Source of the DNA: Bacillus sp. FSL H8-0547
Lineage (GTDB): Bacteria; Bacillota; Bacilli; Bacillales; Bacillaceae
Direction of reading: 5' to 3'
Assembly: GCA_038002745.1 (NCBI GenBank)
Contig: JBBODD010000001.1
Span: forward strand, 3,906,001-3,970,000
Length of the DNA stretch: 64,000 bases
The notes beneath the pieces were generated by a model. It did not search any database. It was not told where the DNA came from and saw only the letters and a list, made by a program, of their open reading frames with translations. Below are positions 33,199 to 42,063 of this stretch, one piece after another; within the stretch, counting starts at the first letter, position 1, and each line of letters opens with the position of its first letter. A program made the position numbers and the translations under genes.

Positions 33199-34509
33199 AT
33201 GCTGCAAGTTAAAAACCTTTCAGGAGGCTATGATGTCAAAAGAACAGTCATCCATGATCTTTCCTTCACCATTAAGAAAGGTGATTTCCTGGCGCTGGCA
33301 GGACCAAACGGAAGCGGAAAGACGACTGTGATCCGCTTAATCATGGGAGCGCTGCCTGTAAGTCATGGCGACATCTTTTTAGATGGAAAAAAGCTTTCAT
33401 CCTACTCGCAAAAAGAACTTGCCAGAAAAACAGCCGTCATGACGCAGGAAAATCAATCAGGGCTTGATTTCACAGCAGAGGAAATCGTGATGCTCGGGAG
33501 ATACCCTCATCAAAAAGGCATGTTTTTTAAAGAACATTCTGATGCAGACAGGAAAGCGTCTGAAAAAGCGATGAAACAGACGGCTGTCTGGCAGTACAGA
33601 AAAAGACCTTTTCAGGCATTAAGCGGCGGAGAAAAGCAGCGTGTGCTTCTTGCAAAAGCTCTCGCACAGGAGCCTGAGCTTCTGCTGCTCGATGAGCCGA
33701 CAAACCATCTGGATATGAAACATACAAAAGAGCTTCTTGAACTTCTGAAAACCCTGCAGAAGGAAATGAATCTGACCATCCTGGCCATCCTTCATGACTT
33801 GAATCTTGCCTCGCTTTATGCAGATCAAATTGCATTGCTGGACCGGGGTATGCTTGCAGGTTGCTACACTGGACTAAAAAAAGAAAATGAGCAAACGTTC
33901 TCGGACGTTTATGACCTTTCTCTTCACTTTTCGTCCCATCCTGCTGCTCCCAAGCCGCACATTACTTTATCGCCGGATTACCTGCAAGGGAAAAGGAGCG
34001 ATTTGCTTTCAGCGCTGCATATTGACCAGGGAAATCCTCCAATCATTACGATGGAACAGCCATTTCGAATGCTGACAGCTGGACCAAACGGCAGCGGCCT
34101 GCACTGGTCCAGCCGTCTGGAAATATACGCAGGTCAGAAAGAAACAGCCGGACAGCTTATCCTGTGGTCACTTGGAAACAACATTTTCATCTGCAATCAT
34201 AAAAGGGTCCCTGATCACTTTATCAAAAATGAGTCAATGCACACGTTATGCATGATTTTTTCCTATTCGGACAGCATGCTGACTGCTGCCCTTTTAACAG
34301 ATGCTGCAGTCAGCGACAGCGGTCTTATGAATCTTACTCTTAAGCTGAATGCGGGGATAACTAGACTGTCTCCGGACGCAGAGCCTGAACTTGCGGCAGG
34401 AGCCTATAGCAGCAGCAAACCGGATGATCCTTCCGTCATGCAGGCTGCTGATGCGCTGATCATGAAAGCCTTGAAAAGACTGGAGAATTCCCTTGCAGCC
34501 ATTTGCTGA
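33199..34509 (+). CDS. btuD: Cobalamin ABC transporter ATPase BtuD with C-terminal extension (YvrA type)
   Basis: 436 residues. The ATPase part (1 to about 245) has Walker A GPNGSGKTT at 35-43, signature LSGGEKQR and Walker B LLLLDEPTNHLD. The remaining 190 residues are not part of a normal ABC ATPase; B. subtilis YvrA also carries such an extension. Segments such as RMLTAGPNGSGLHWSSR and SYSDSMLTAALLTDAAVSDSGLMN recall adenosylcobinamide amidohydrolase (CbiZ) domains fused to BtuD in some bacilli, but the similarity I can see is weak. ATG 33199 follows AAAGGAGGAGG. Its end overlaps cbiB by 17 bases. Confidence 0.9.
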   Translation: MLQVKNLSGGYDVKRTVIHDLSFTIKKGDFLALAGPNGSGKTTVIRLIMGALPVSHGDIFLDGKKLSSYSQKELARKTAVMTQENQSGLDFTAEEIVMLGRYPHQKGMFFKEHSDADRKASEKAMKQTAVWQYRKRPFQALSGGEKQRVLLAKALAQEPELLLLDEPTNHLDMKHTKELLELLKTLQKEMNLTILAILHDLNLASLYADQIALLDRGMLAGCYTGLKKENEQTFSDVYDLSLHFSSHPAAPKPHITLSPDYLQGKRSDLLSALHIDQGNPPIITMEQPFRMLTAGPNGSGLHWSSRLEIYAGQKETAGQLILWSLGNNIFICNHKRVPDHFIKNESMHTLCMIFSYSDSMLTAALLTDAAVSDSGLMNLTLKLNAGITRLSPDAEPELAAGAYSSSKPDDPSVMQAADALIMKALKRLENSLAAIC

Positions 34510-35479
34510 ACATACTCTATTACTGGTGGCAGGGAGTGTGCTGCTGGACTTGATAATTGGCGATCCAAAATGGCTGCCTCATCCGGTCATCCTATTTGGT
34601 AAGATCATCCGCACAGCAGAGAGGACACTGAACAAAGGTTACTGCAGAAAAGGAAAAGGAATCATGCTTGCCGTTTGTTTGCCGGCAGCTGTATTTATCA
34701 CAGCAATGATTCTTCTAAAGTGGCTTTATTCCATCCACTACGCAGCAGGCTTGTGTGCAGAGGTTTATTTGATTTCTACAACTTTGGCAATCAAAGGACT
34801 GAAGAAAGCTGCACTGGAGGTTTACACGCCTCTTGCTGCAGGCAATCTTTCAGAAGCGCGAAAAAAACTGAGTGAGATCGTGGGTAGAGATACCGCCGAT
34901 TTGCCCTCCGGTGAAATCACAAGGGGAGCTGCGGAAACAGTAGCCGAAAACACAGTTGATGCTATCATAAGTCCGCTCGTATTTGCCATTGTTGGCGGAG
35001 CACCGCTTGCCCTTGCCTACAGGGCAGTAAATACACTGGATTCTATGGTTGGCTACAAAAATGTGCGATACCGTGATTTTGGCTTTGGTTCCGCAAGACT
35101 TGATGATCTTATGAATCTTTTTCCTGCAAGGCTTTGCGCCTTATGCATGTGGGTAGGCAGTTTTTTTGTCAGGGGAATGAAAAGAAGAAATGGCTGGCAG
35201 ATCACATGGAGGGATGCCAAAAAGCATCCAAGTCCTAACAGCGGCTGGCCGGAGGCGATGACTGCAGGACTGCTCGGCATTCAGCTTGGGGGAACAAATA
35301 CGTATTCAGGAACGGTTTCACATCGTGCAAAGCTCGGTGATGCACAGTCGAGTCTCTTACCGGTCCATATCAAACAATCAATACATATCATGAACGGTGC
35401 CTGGATTGTGTTACTTGCAATCTATCTTTGCTTGTTCATGTTAAGGAGGATATACTATGTGGCCGCAGCATGGGGGTAA
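34493..35479 (+). CDS. cbiB: Adenosylcobinamide-phosphate synthase CbiB
   Basis: Membrane enzyme joining cobyric acid to aminopropanol (phosphate). 328 residues, hydrophobic, with the family motifs LLDLIIGDPKWLPHPV, GRDTADLPSGEITRGAAETVAENTVDAIISPL, AVNTLDSMVGYKN and SPNSGWPEAMTAGLLG. TTG start at 34493 is seven bases after GGAG inside btuD. Its end overlaps the cobD start by 23 bases. Named cobD in some nomenclatures. Confidence 0.94.
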   Translation: MQPFAEHTLLLVAGSVLLDLIIGDPKWLPHPVILFGKIIRTAERTLNKGYCRKGKGIMLAVCLPAAVFITAMILLKWLYSIHYAAGLCAEVYLISTTLAIKGLKKAALEVYTPLAAGNLSEARKKLSEIVGRDTADLPSGEITRGAAETVAENTVDAIISPLVFAIVGGAPLALAYRAVNTLDSMVGYKNVRYRDFGFGSARLDDLMNLFPARLCALCMWVGSFFVRGMKRRNGWQITWRDAKKHPSPNSGWPEAMTAGLLGIQLGGTNTYSGTVSHRAKLGDAQSSLLPVHIKQSIHIMNGAWIVLLAIYLCLFMLRRIYYVAAAWG

Positions 35480-36521
35480 TTCATCTGCCATTCAGAATCT
35501 GCTGACAATGAAAGGAATTGAAGCGGGCAGTAACATGCTTGATTTCAGCGCCAATCTAAACCCGCTTGGCATCCCTGATACCGTCCTGCAATCCATGCAG
35601 AACAGCCTCCTTCAAAAAATCACAGTTTATCCTGATCCTTCTTATACAGAGGAAAGAGGAATGCTGGCTTCTTTTGAAGGCGTGAAGATGGAAAGAATTT
35701 GGCTTACTAACGGCGGTGCGGAAGCTATTTTTTTAGTTGCACAGTTATTTAAAGGGAAACGTGCCGGTATCTTTCAGCCGGCCTTCAGCGAGTATGAGCG
35801 GGCATGCAGCATCCATCAGCTTCACATAAAACACTTCAGCTATGAGGATCTAAAAGATTCTGAAGCTTTCATCCAGGATACCGACCTATTATTTCTATGC
35901 CGCCCAAACAATCCTACAGGAGAGATGGTTCCTGAAGATAAGATTGTCAGATTGCTTGAAACAGCAAAACAGACTGGTCAATATGCAGTCGTTGATGAAG
36001 CTTTTGTCCATTTTTCTGACTCTAGTCTTGCTCATTTACTGGGAGCATTTCCAAACCTCATCCTTTTGAGATCATTGACCAAAATCTTTGCCGTGCCGGG
36101 CATCCGGCTTGGTTATGTGCTTGCACATGAGCAAATCATACGAAAGCTTGCGTCCCTTTCAGTCCCTTGGAGCGTTAATTCTATAGCTCTTTCCGTCATA
36201 CATGCGCTTCCGAAAACAAAGGACTTTCTGATTGCAGCAAAAGCATGGCTGAGGGAGGAATGGCAGTTTTTAAGAGGTGAACTCCTGGAGATGAAGTTTC
36301 AGGTGTCTGATACAGAAGTAAATTTCTATTTGCTCCGAGATCCGCTTCTTCAAGATCATGAACCGCTTCTGCTGTTTCTTGCAGGAGAAGGAATACTGGC
36401 AAGGCACACGGTTAATTTCCCGCTGATTGAAGGGAGCGCTCTTCGGCTCGCTGTCCGGACGAGAGAGGAAAACATGCTTTTGCTTAAAGCGTTAAGAAAA
36501 TGGAGAAATACGTCATGTTGA
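35457..36521 (+). CDS. cobD: Threonine-phosphate decarboxylase CobD
   Basis: PLP enzyme of the histidinol-phosphate aminotransferase fold making (R)-1-amino-2-propanol phosphate, the linker in the nucleotide loop. 354 residues; FSANLNPLGIP near the N-terminus, CRPNNPTGEM, VVDEAFVHFSD, and the PLP lysine in RSLTKIFAVPGIRLGY. ATG 35457 follows AAGGAGG. It begins within cbiB and ends within cobU, consistent with tight coupling. Confidence 0.92.
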   Translation: MWPQHGGNSSAIQNLLTMKGIEAGSNMLDFSANLNPLGIPDTVLQSMQNSLLQKITVYPDPSYTEERGMLASFEGVKMERIWLTNGGAEAIFLVAQLFKGKRAGIFQPAFSEYERACSIHQLHIKHFSYEDLKDSEAFIQDTDLLFLCRPNNPTGEMVPEDKIVRLLETAKQTGQYAVVDEAFVHFSDSSLAHLLGAFPNLILLRSLTKIFAVPGIRLGYVLAHEQIIRKLASLSVPWSVNSIALSVIHALPKTKDFLIAAKAWLREEWQFLRGELLEMKFQVSDTEVNFYLLRDPLLQDHEPLLLFLAGEGILARHTVNFPLIEGSALRLAVRTREENMLLLKALRKWRNTSC

Positions 36522-37072
36522 CATTTATTTCAGGAGGAGCCCGGTCAGGTAAAAGCAGGCTCGCTGAACAAATGGCAGCGGACGCCGCAGGGGACAGGAA
36601 GCCATTTTATATGGCCACTGCCTTGAAAAGCGAAATGCCAGAACGCATTTCCATTCATCAGCTGGACAGAGGAAACAGGTGGATAACAATCGAAGAGCCG
36701 CTGCACATAGACCTGGCAGCCGGAAATCTTCCTGATTCAGCTGTTGTTTTAATTGACTGTCTGACAGTCTGGACAAGCAATGTCATGTTTTCAGAGCATT
36801 TGTCTATTGAGGAGACAGCAGCCCGTTTCAACAACCTGCTGAGCATTTCTAAAAGAAAGAACCTTAATCTGTATCTAGTATCAAATGATGTAAATGAAGG
36901 AATTCCTTTAAAAAACAAAGGAATAGATCACTATATTCAATGTCTTGAGTCGGTTCATAAACTAGCTGTCCATGCGGCGGATGATGTTTATGAAGTCCTA
37001 TGCGGCCTGCCGGTTGTCTGGAAAAAAGATGGTCAATACCCTGAAGGGATCTGGGGAGGAAATAATCAATGA
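36515..37072 (+). CDS. cobU: Adenosylcobinamide kinase / guanylyltransferase CobU
   Basis: 185 residues. P-loop GGARSGKS near the N-terminus, YMATA (the stretch holding the nucleotide-accepting region), LIDCLTVWTSN, and the late block VSNDVNEGIP where the usual form is VSNEVGxGIVP. Phosphorylates adenosylcobinamide and transfers GMP. I start at ATG 36515 (eight bases after GGAG); an in-frame ATG lies at 36500. Its stop overlaps cobS by four bases. A second CobU-like gene lies at the operon end. Confidence 0.9.
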   Translation: MLTFISGGARSGKSRLAEQMAADAAGDRKPFYMATALKSEMPERISIHQLDRGNRWITIEEPLHIDLAAGNLPDSAVVLIDCLTVWTSNVMFSEHLSIEETAARFNNLLSISKRKNLNLYLVSNDVNEGIPLKNKGIDHYIQCLESVHKLAVHAADDVYEVLCGLPVVWKKDGQYPEGIWGGNNQ

Positions 37073-37827
37073 AACAAGTCTTTCACGGAGGAATTCTTGC
37101 TCTGCAGTTTTTGACGAGAATACCGCTCAAGATCGAGTGCGGCACGGATGAAAAAACACTAAAGTGGGCTTTGCGTTTTTTTCCTGGTTCGGGGCTAGTC
37201 ATAGGAGCCTGCATGTTTGTGCTTTTTCAGCTGCTGAATGATATCCTGCCAGTTTCCATGTTGGCGCTCCTGCTGATCAGTGTCTGGGTTTACTTATCAG
37301 GCGGGCTTCATCTTGATGGCGTCATGGATGTTGCAGACGCAGCTGGATCAAATGGTGATGTTGAGAAGAAAAGAGAGATTTTAAAAGATTCACGTGCAGG
37401 CAGTTTTGCCGTGCTGGCCGTGATTTTTTTATTGGGCTGGAAACTGTTGATTGTGCACAATTTGCTTCCCCTGGACCAAACAGGCATGTATCTGATTGTC
37501 ATTCCCATACTTTCACGATTTCAGGTCCTTATGCATCTGTATGGGTTTAAAGCTTTTCAGACTGGCGGAATGGCATCCTTCTGGAAACAGCATCTTTCAA
37601 TGAAAGAACTGATCATTGCCGCATGCTGGCTCCTTCCATTTATGGCGTTCAATTGGATAGTCGGCCTGATGTTTCTGCTGCAGATTCTTTTTTGTTTTCT
37701 TTTCGGCCGGTGGTCACAAAAGCAGTTTGACGGAATAAACGGAGACACTGCAGGTGCCTCTATTGAGGGGGCAGAAATTTGGAATCTGGGCGTACTGTAC
37801 AGCTTTTTCTTATTCGGCATGGTTTGA
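37069..37827 (+). CDS. cobS: Cobalamin synthase CobS
   Basis: Integral membrane enzyme joining adenosyl-GDP-cobinamide with alpha-ribazole (phosphate). 252 residues; the acidic motif GGLHLDGVMDVADAAGS in the N-terminal half and DSRAGSFAVLAV after it mark the family. It overlaps cobU by ATGA and the cobC start by 49 bases. Confidence 0.95.
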   Translation: MKQVFHGGILALQFLTRIPLKIECGTDEKTLKWALRFFPGSGLVIGACMFVLFQLLNDILPVSMLALLLISVWVYLSGGLHLDGVMDVADAAGSNGDVEKKREILKDSRAGSFAVLAVIFLLGWKLLIVHNLLPLDQTGMYLIVIPILSRFQVLMHLYGFKAFQTGGMASFWKQHLSMKELIIAACWLLPFMAFNWIVGLMFLLQILFCFLFGRWSQKQFDGINGDTAGASIEGAEIWNLGVLYSFFLFGMV

Positions 37828-38396
37828 CGCAATGGAATGCTGAAAGAAAGTATTTAGGACACAGCGATATTCCGGTGAATAGCCGTTCTCTGGAGGACTA
37901 TTTTCCATTAAAAAATGTTATGCATCAATACGGCACTCGAAAGGTGTATTCAAGCGACCTCCTCAGATGCAGGGAAACAGCAGCCTTTCTTTTTCCCAGC
38001 CAGCCGGTAACATATGATGCCCGCCTCAGAGAACTCCATTTCGGGGAGTGGGAAGGCAGGACGTATGAAGAGCTGAAACATTGCAGCATATATTCCTCCT
38101 GGCTCGACAACTGGGAAAGCACCGGCCCTCCAGGCGGAGAAACAGGCATTTCATTTCAGGAGAGAGTATCGTCTTTTTTAAGAGAATTTCTTGAAGGAGA
38201 ACTTGATTCAGCAGTAATCGTCACACACGGAGGAGTGATCAGACAGATTGTCTCTTCTTTTCTGAACACTCCGGATTTTTGGCACATCTCGGCACCATTT
38301 GGTAAAGCAGTCATTTTAAACGCTGAAGAAAGGGAGGAGGGATGGACGTGCATCTCATTATCGGAGGAGCCTGCAGCGGGAAAAGAGCATTTGTGA
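37779..38396 (+). CDS. cobC: Alpha-ribazole phosphatase-type histidine phosphatase CobC
   Basis: 205-residue histidine phosphatase-fold enzyme: FLIRHGLTQWN carries the phospho-accepting His, FGEWEGRTYEEL is the typical second block, and VTHGGVIR holds the second catalytic His. It would dephosphorylate alpha-ribazole phosphate or adenosylcobalamin phosphate. TTG start 37779 is nine bases after GAGGGG inside cobS. The CobU-like gene begins within its end. Confidence 0.88.
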   Translation: MESGRTVQLFLIRHGLTQWNAERKYLGHSDIPVNSRSLEDYFPLKNVMHQYGTRKVYSSDLLRCRETAAFLFPSQPVTYDARLRELHFGEWEGRTYEELKHCSIYSSWLDNWESTGPPGGETGISFQERVSSFLREFLEGELDSAVIVTHGGVIRQIVSSFLNTPDFWHISAPFGKAVILNAEEREEGWTCISLSEEPAAGKEHL

Positions 38397-38752
38397 AAAG
38401 CAGATGGCCCCATGCAGCATGGATTACGGCTTACAGCGGAGATCATATGCCTGATTGGAAAAAGGTCGATGATGGTCCTCTTGTTCTTGAAGGCTTTGAA
38501 CAATGGATTGAGAAAGAGGATCTGACCGATTTAAAGGAAGTTAGAACACAATACAGCGGATTTTTAAATGAACTGCTTGAACGGAAACAGGAAACCATCA
38601 TCATCATGCTTGAAGTCGGTAAAGGGATTGTGCCGGTCTCTGAGAACGAAAGACGCCTGAGAGATGTAATCGGATGGATCCAGCAGGATGCCGCTGCGCT
38701 ATGCACGGATGTTTACAGCGTGTGGCATGGACTTGTAAAGAAGGTAAAATAA
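38342..38752 (+). CDS. Short CobU-like P-loop protein, second copy in the operon
   Basis: 136 residues. An N-terminal P-loop (LIIGGACSGKRAF) and a C-terminal block EVGKGIVPVSENERRLRDVIG followed by DVYSVWHGL match the CobU family; the usual CobU acceptor region with the C(L/M)T motif is shortened. Strikingly, this small protein keeps the canonical EVGKGIVP motif that the full-length CobU at 36515 has changed. The two may divide the kinase and guanylyltransferase functions or work together. ATG 38342 follows GGGAGGAGG. It is the last gene of the operon. Confidence 0.75.
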   Translation: MDVHLIIGGACSGKRAFVKSRWPHAAWITAYSGDHMPDWKKVDDGPLVLEGFEQWIEKEDLTDLKEVRTQYSGFLNELLERKQETIIIMLEVGKGIVPVSENERRLRDVIGWIQQDAAALCTDVYSVWHGLVKKVK

Positions 38753-38958
38753 GAGGCTTTGTCCCTTTTTTTATTTTGAAAAATTTAGTATCTAAACGTT
38801 ATGAGTTTCGTATATAATCTTCATTGTGATTATTCTTTATAAATTCTTAAAGGGGATTAAGACCGGAGCACGAATAAGTATGACGTCACTTGTCTTAGTT
38901 TCTGCAGAAACGGAAATCATGTAAAAGACTTACATTAAGCTTGAAAGGCATGATATGT

Positions 38959-40236
38959 ATGGAAAACAGTTTGACTGAAGCCATGCCGGCAAAAGGCACG
39001 CCTTCAGGAAATTTATTCAAAAACCGGATCGTTCTTGCGATCATGGGATCCAACTTCCTGCTGCAGCTCGGAATCTGGATACGGAACTTTGCCATTTTAC
39101 TGTATGTAACAGAGCTTACGAATAACGATCCTGTCTATGTGTCGCTTATTTCCATTGCCGAGTTTGCACCAATCTTTATTTTTTCCATCATCGGCGGAAC
39201 GTTTGCTGACAGATGGAAACCGAAACTGACGATGGTCTGGTGTGACGTACTGTCCGCTGTATCGATCTTTGTTGTTTTATTAACTCTTGTATACGGGTCA
39301 TGGCACGCGATTTTCTTTGCAACGCTCGTATCCGCCATCCTGTCACAGTTTTCAATGCCATCGGCGATGAGACTGCTCAAACAGCACGTTCCTGAAGACC
39401 AGCTGCAGTCAGCAATGGCTATTTTCCAATCACTGATGGCTGTTTTTATGGTAATCGGTCCTGTCATTGGCACCATTGTGTACCAATCATACGGCATTTA
39501 CACATCCATTATTGTCATGGGCGTCATGTTTCTGCTGTCCGCTGCTGTTCTGACGTTTTTGCCCCGCGATCTTGAAAAAGTCAAATCAGATGACGAAACA
39601 AGCTTTAAAAAGGAACTTGCAGACGGATTCCGTTATGTCATCGGCAAAAAAGTTCTGACGACAATGGGCGGAGTGTTTGCGGTTTGCGGTCTTGCTGTCG
39701 GCTTGATTTCGCCGCTGATGATTTTTATTACGATTGAAAATCTCGGTCTGACGAAAGACTACCTGCAGTGGCTGATTATGGCCAATGGAATCGGGATGCT
39801 TGCCGGAGGGGGAATTGTCATTGCCTTCTCAAAGAAAATTTCACCGCAAAAGCTGCTTGCTTTAGGTATTTTCTCAAGCATGATTTTCACCATCAGCATC
39901 GGCTGGTCCACAAGCTTTCCGCTGACAATCGGCCTGCAGCTGCTTAACGGATTTTTCTTCCCGTGCATTCACATCGGCATCAACACGCTGATCCTAAAAA
40001 ATACAGATGAAGCATTTGTCGGCCGCGTCAATGGGGTTCTCAACCCGCTCTTCATGGGGATGATGGTTGCAGGCATGTCGCTGTCGGGACTATTAAAAAC
40101 TCCGCTGACGCTTTCAGGCGTTTATACTGTATCCGGCATTTTGTTCCTGCTTGGCACGATGCTGATCATGCCGCTGTTCAAATTGAAGGATGAGAACGTG
40201 ATTGCCCAGCAGACCGTTCAAGTTAAAGAAAGCTGA
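38959..40236 (+). CDS. MFS transporter
   Basis: About 425 residues, twelve predicted helices, with GGTFADRWKPKLTM as motif A between helices 2 and 3. It resembles drug or macrolide efflux-type MFS proteins, but the substrate is unknown. I start at ATG 38959 (AAAGG upstream); TTG 38941 and ATG 38950 are also in frame. It is a single gene with its own terminator; the 206 bases upstream contain no further gene. Confidence 0.85.
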   Translation: MENSLTEAMPAKGTPSGNLFKNRIVLAIMGSNFLLQLGIWIRNFAILLYVTELTNNDPVYVSLISIAEFAPIFIFSIIGGTFADRWKPKLTMVWCDVLSAVSIFVVLLTLVYGSWHAIFFATLVSAILSQFSMPSAMRLLKQHVPEDQLQSAMAIFQSLMAVFMVIGPVIGTIVYQSYGIYTSIIVMGVMFLLSAAVLTFLPRDLEKVKSDDETSFKKELADGFRYVIGKKVLTTMGGVFAVCGLAVGLISPLMIFITIENLGLTKDYLQWLIMANGIGMLAGGGIVIAFSKKISPQKLLALGIFSSMIFTISIGWSTSFPLTIGLQLLNGFFFPCIHIGINTLILKNTDEAFVGRVNGVLNPLFMGMMVAGMSLSGLLKTPLTLSGVYTVSGILFLLGTMLIMPLFKLKDENVIAQQTVQVKES

Positions 40237-40249
40237 TTCTGTCTCTAAA

Positions 40250-40280
40250 AAACTCTCTGTTCATGGAGAGTTTTTTTATT
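40250..40280 (+). terminator. Intrinsic terminator
   Basis: AACTCTC / GAGAGTT hairpin followed by seven T, after the MFS gene. Confidence 0.85.
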
Positions 40281-40353
40281 TAAGGATTTGTGCAGGAATT
40301 CGTTTATGCGGCACGAAAGAGAGTAGTGTATGCAATAAAAAGGAGGAATTTCC

Positions 40354-40878
40354 ATGTCAGTAAATAAGAGTGCCGCTACTGTTGCTTCAAGAGTTGAGGG
40401 GAAAGAACTTATTATTGAAAGAATGTTTAACGCTCCAAGAGAACTTGTTTTCAGAGCATACGCCGAACCTGATCTGCTTGCAGCCTGGTGGGGTCCTAAA
40501 GGGTGGAGTACTGCAAACAAACGGTTTGAATTTGAGCCTGGCGGCGTCTGGCATTACTGCATGCGCTGCGAAGACAAAGACCAGGGTGACTTTTACGGCA
40601 TGGAATCATGGGGAATTGCCACCTACAAAGAAATTTCGGTTCCTGAGAAAATTGTTTATGTGGATGCATTTTCAGATGAAACAGGCGTGGTTTCAGAGCA
40701 AATGCCGGAAATGGTGATTACGATGGTCTTCGAAGATCATGGTGACACAACAAAACTAGTCGTCAAATCCCAATTCGCAACTGAGGAAGAACTTAAAAAG
40801 GTGACAGAAATGGGCGTAGTAGAAGGAATGTCATCACAATTTGAGTGTCTTGACGAACTGCTCGCTACATTGAAATAA
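40354..40878 (+). CDS. SRPBCC (AHSA1-like) domain protein
   Basis: 174 residues forming one START-like helix-grip domain of the AHSA1 group: LIIERMFNAPRELVFRAYAEPDLLAAWWGPKGW near the start and a long C-terminal helix (EGMSSQFECLDELLATL). Such proteins bind hydrophobic ligands; the real ligand is unknown. ATG 40354 follows AAAGGAGG. Monocistronic. Confidence 0.88.
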   Translation: MSVNKSAATVASRVEGKELIIERMFNAPRELVFRAYAEPDLLAAWWGPKGWSTANKRFEFEPGGVWHYCMRCEDKDQGDFYGMESWGIATYKEISVPEKIVYVDAFSDETGVVSEQMPEMVITMVFEDHGDTTKLVVKSQFATEEELKKVTEMGVVEGMSSQFECLDELLATLK

Positions 40879-40886
40879 ACAGTGAG

Positions 40887-40911
40887 AAAAGCTGCTTCTG
40901 CGGCTTTTTTC
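40887..40911 (+). terminator. Intrinsic terminator
   Basis: AAAAGCTGC / GCGGCTTTTTT hairpin with TTCT loop, ten bases after the SRPBCC stop. Confidence 0.8.
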
Positions 40912-40967
40912 TTGTTTAAGAAATTATAAAGAATAATAGGCTGTGGAAAACATAACAAAGTTATCAT

Positions 40968-41085
40968 CGTCCAGCTCCAGCGCCTAGATCCTCTGTCAGA
41001 ACAAATCCGTCAAAAAAGTCAAAACCGGACTTTTCCGCCGGATTCTTATCTGCCTATCGGATCTGACCAAGGCGCTTGCGCTTTT
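40968..41085. repeat. Dispersed intergenic repeat, copy B
   Basis: GTCCAGCTCCAGCGCCTAGATCC at the left and GGATCTGACCAAGGCGCTTGCGCTTTT at the right form outer arms (AGCGCC / GGCGCT, GATCC / GGATC); an inner pair AAATCCG / CGGATT flanks the centre. Copy A is at 13221. Elements with the words CCAGCTCCAGCGCCTAG and GGCGCTTGCGCTTTT are common between genes in Bacillaceae, as I remember. The folded RNA or DNA would be a long hairpin; its role is unknown. Confidence 0.8.
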
Positions 41086-41149
41086 GTTCTTTCCATCCCT
41101 TTCCTTTTAGGGTGAATACTTATAACAAAACAAATTAGGAGAAACAGCA

Positions 41150-41938
41150 ATGAGAGAACAGATTCTTGAGATTTTACATGATATAGAGGAAACAAACGAC
41201 GTTAAAGTCCTCTACGCCTGTGAATCAGGCAGCAGAGCATGGGGATTTCCTTCAAAGGACAGCGATTACGACGTGCGGTTTCTGTACATACACAAACCAG
41301 AGCATTACTTAAGCATTGACCCGGTCGGAGTAGGTTCCAACCGTGATGTGATAGAAAGACCCATCAATGATCTGCTCGATGTTTCAGGGTGGGATCTGAC
41401 AAAAGCGCTGAAGCTATTCAGAAAATCCAATCCGCCGCTCATGGAATGGATGAAGTCTCCGATTGTATACTATCGTGCCTATTCAGCCCTTGAGCGCATG
41501 GCTGAGATCCAGGACAGCGTTTTTACCCCGCAGTCTGCGATGTACCATTATTTGAACATGGCAAGCGGGAACTACAGGGACTATCTGCAGGGAAGCACCG
41601 TTAAAATCAAAAAGTACTTCTATGTGCTTCGCCCGGTGCTTGCAGCCAAATGGATTGAGGAAAAGAATGAGTTTCCGCCGATGGAATTCCAGACACTCCT
41701 TGAATTGCTGCCTGAAAGTCCTCTTAAGCAGGAGATACACACCCTGCTTGCAAGAAAAATAAAAGGAGACGAACTTGATAAAGAACCTAGAATAGATGTG
41801 ATCAATTCGTTCCTTGATGCAGAGATAACCCGGCTGAAGCTCGCTGCAGAACAATGGAAGACAGTCAAGAAGGATCCCACTGCACAATTGAATGAACTTT
41901 TCAGGGATATGCTGAAAGAAGTTTGGGATAAGCGATGA
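41150..41938 (+). CDS. RlaP/YcgL-type nucleotidyltransferase
   Basis: 262-residue protein with a DNA polymerase beta-type nucleotidyltransferase core: CESGSRAWGFPSKDSDYDV holds the GS motif and the metal-binding Asp pair (about residues 39 and 41). B. subtilis YcgL has this plan. Substrate unknown; members have been linked to RNA or small-molecule nucleotidylation. ATG 41150 follows TTAGGAGAA. Monocistronic, terminator attached. Confidence 0.85.
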   Translation: MREQILEILHDIEETNDVKVLYACESGSRAWGFPSKDSDYDVRFLYIHKPEHYLSIDPVGVGSNRDVIERPINDLLDVSGWDLTKALKLFRKSNPPLMEWMKSPIVYYRAYSALERMAEIQDSVFTPQSAMYHYLNMASGNYRDYLQGSTVKIKKYFYVLRPVLAAKWIEEKNEFPPMEFQTLLELLPESPLKQEIHTLLARKIKGDELDKEPRIDVINSFLDAEITRLKLAAEQWKTVKKDPTAQLNELFRDMLKEVWDKR

Positions 41939-41966
41939 AAAGCTCCTTTAAAGGAGCTTTTTCTTT
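41937..41966 (+). terminator. Intrinsic terminator
   Basis: AAAAGCTCCTT / AAGGAGCTTTTT hairpin right at the preceding stop codon. Confidence 0.85.
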
Positions 41967-42063
41967 TGTTTACATAGAAAAGTGCTAAAAATAGACATAC
42001 AGAACAAATGTTCGATATAATAATAATGAACCGAAAACCATTTGTACTGGAGGCTGTTATTCC

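Noticed and set aside
41545-41570. Additional Ter-like site (ATGTTCAAATAAT on the minus strand)
   Set aside because: It lacks the pyrimidine between TTC and AAAT, has no ACTAA half and lies inside a coding region.
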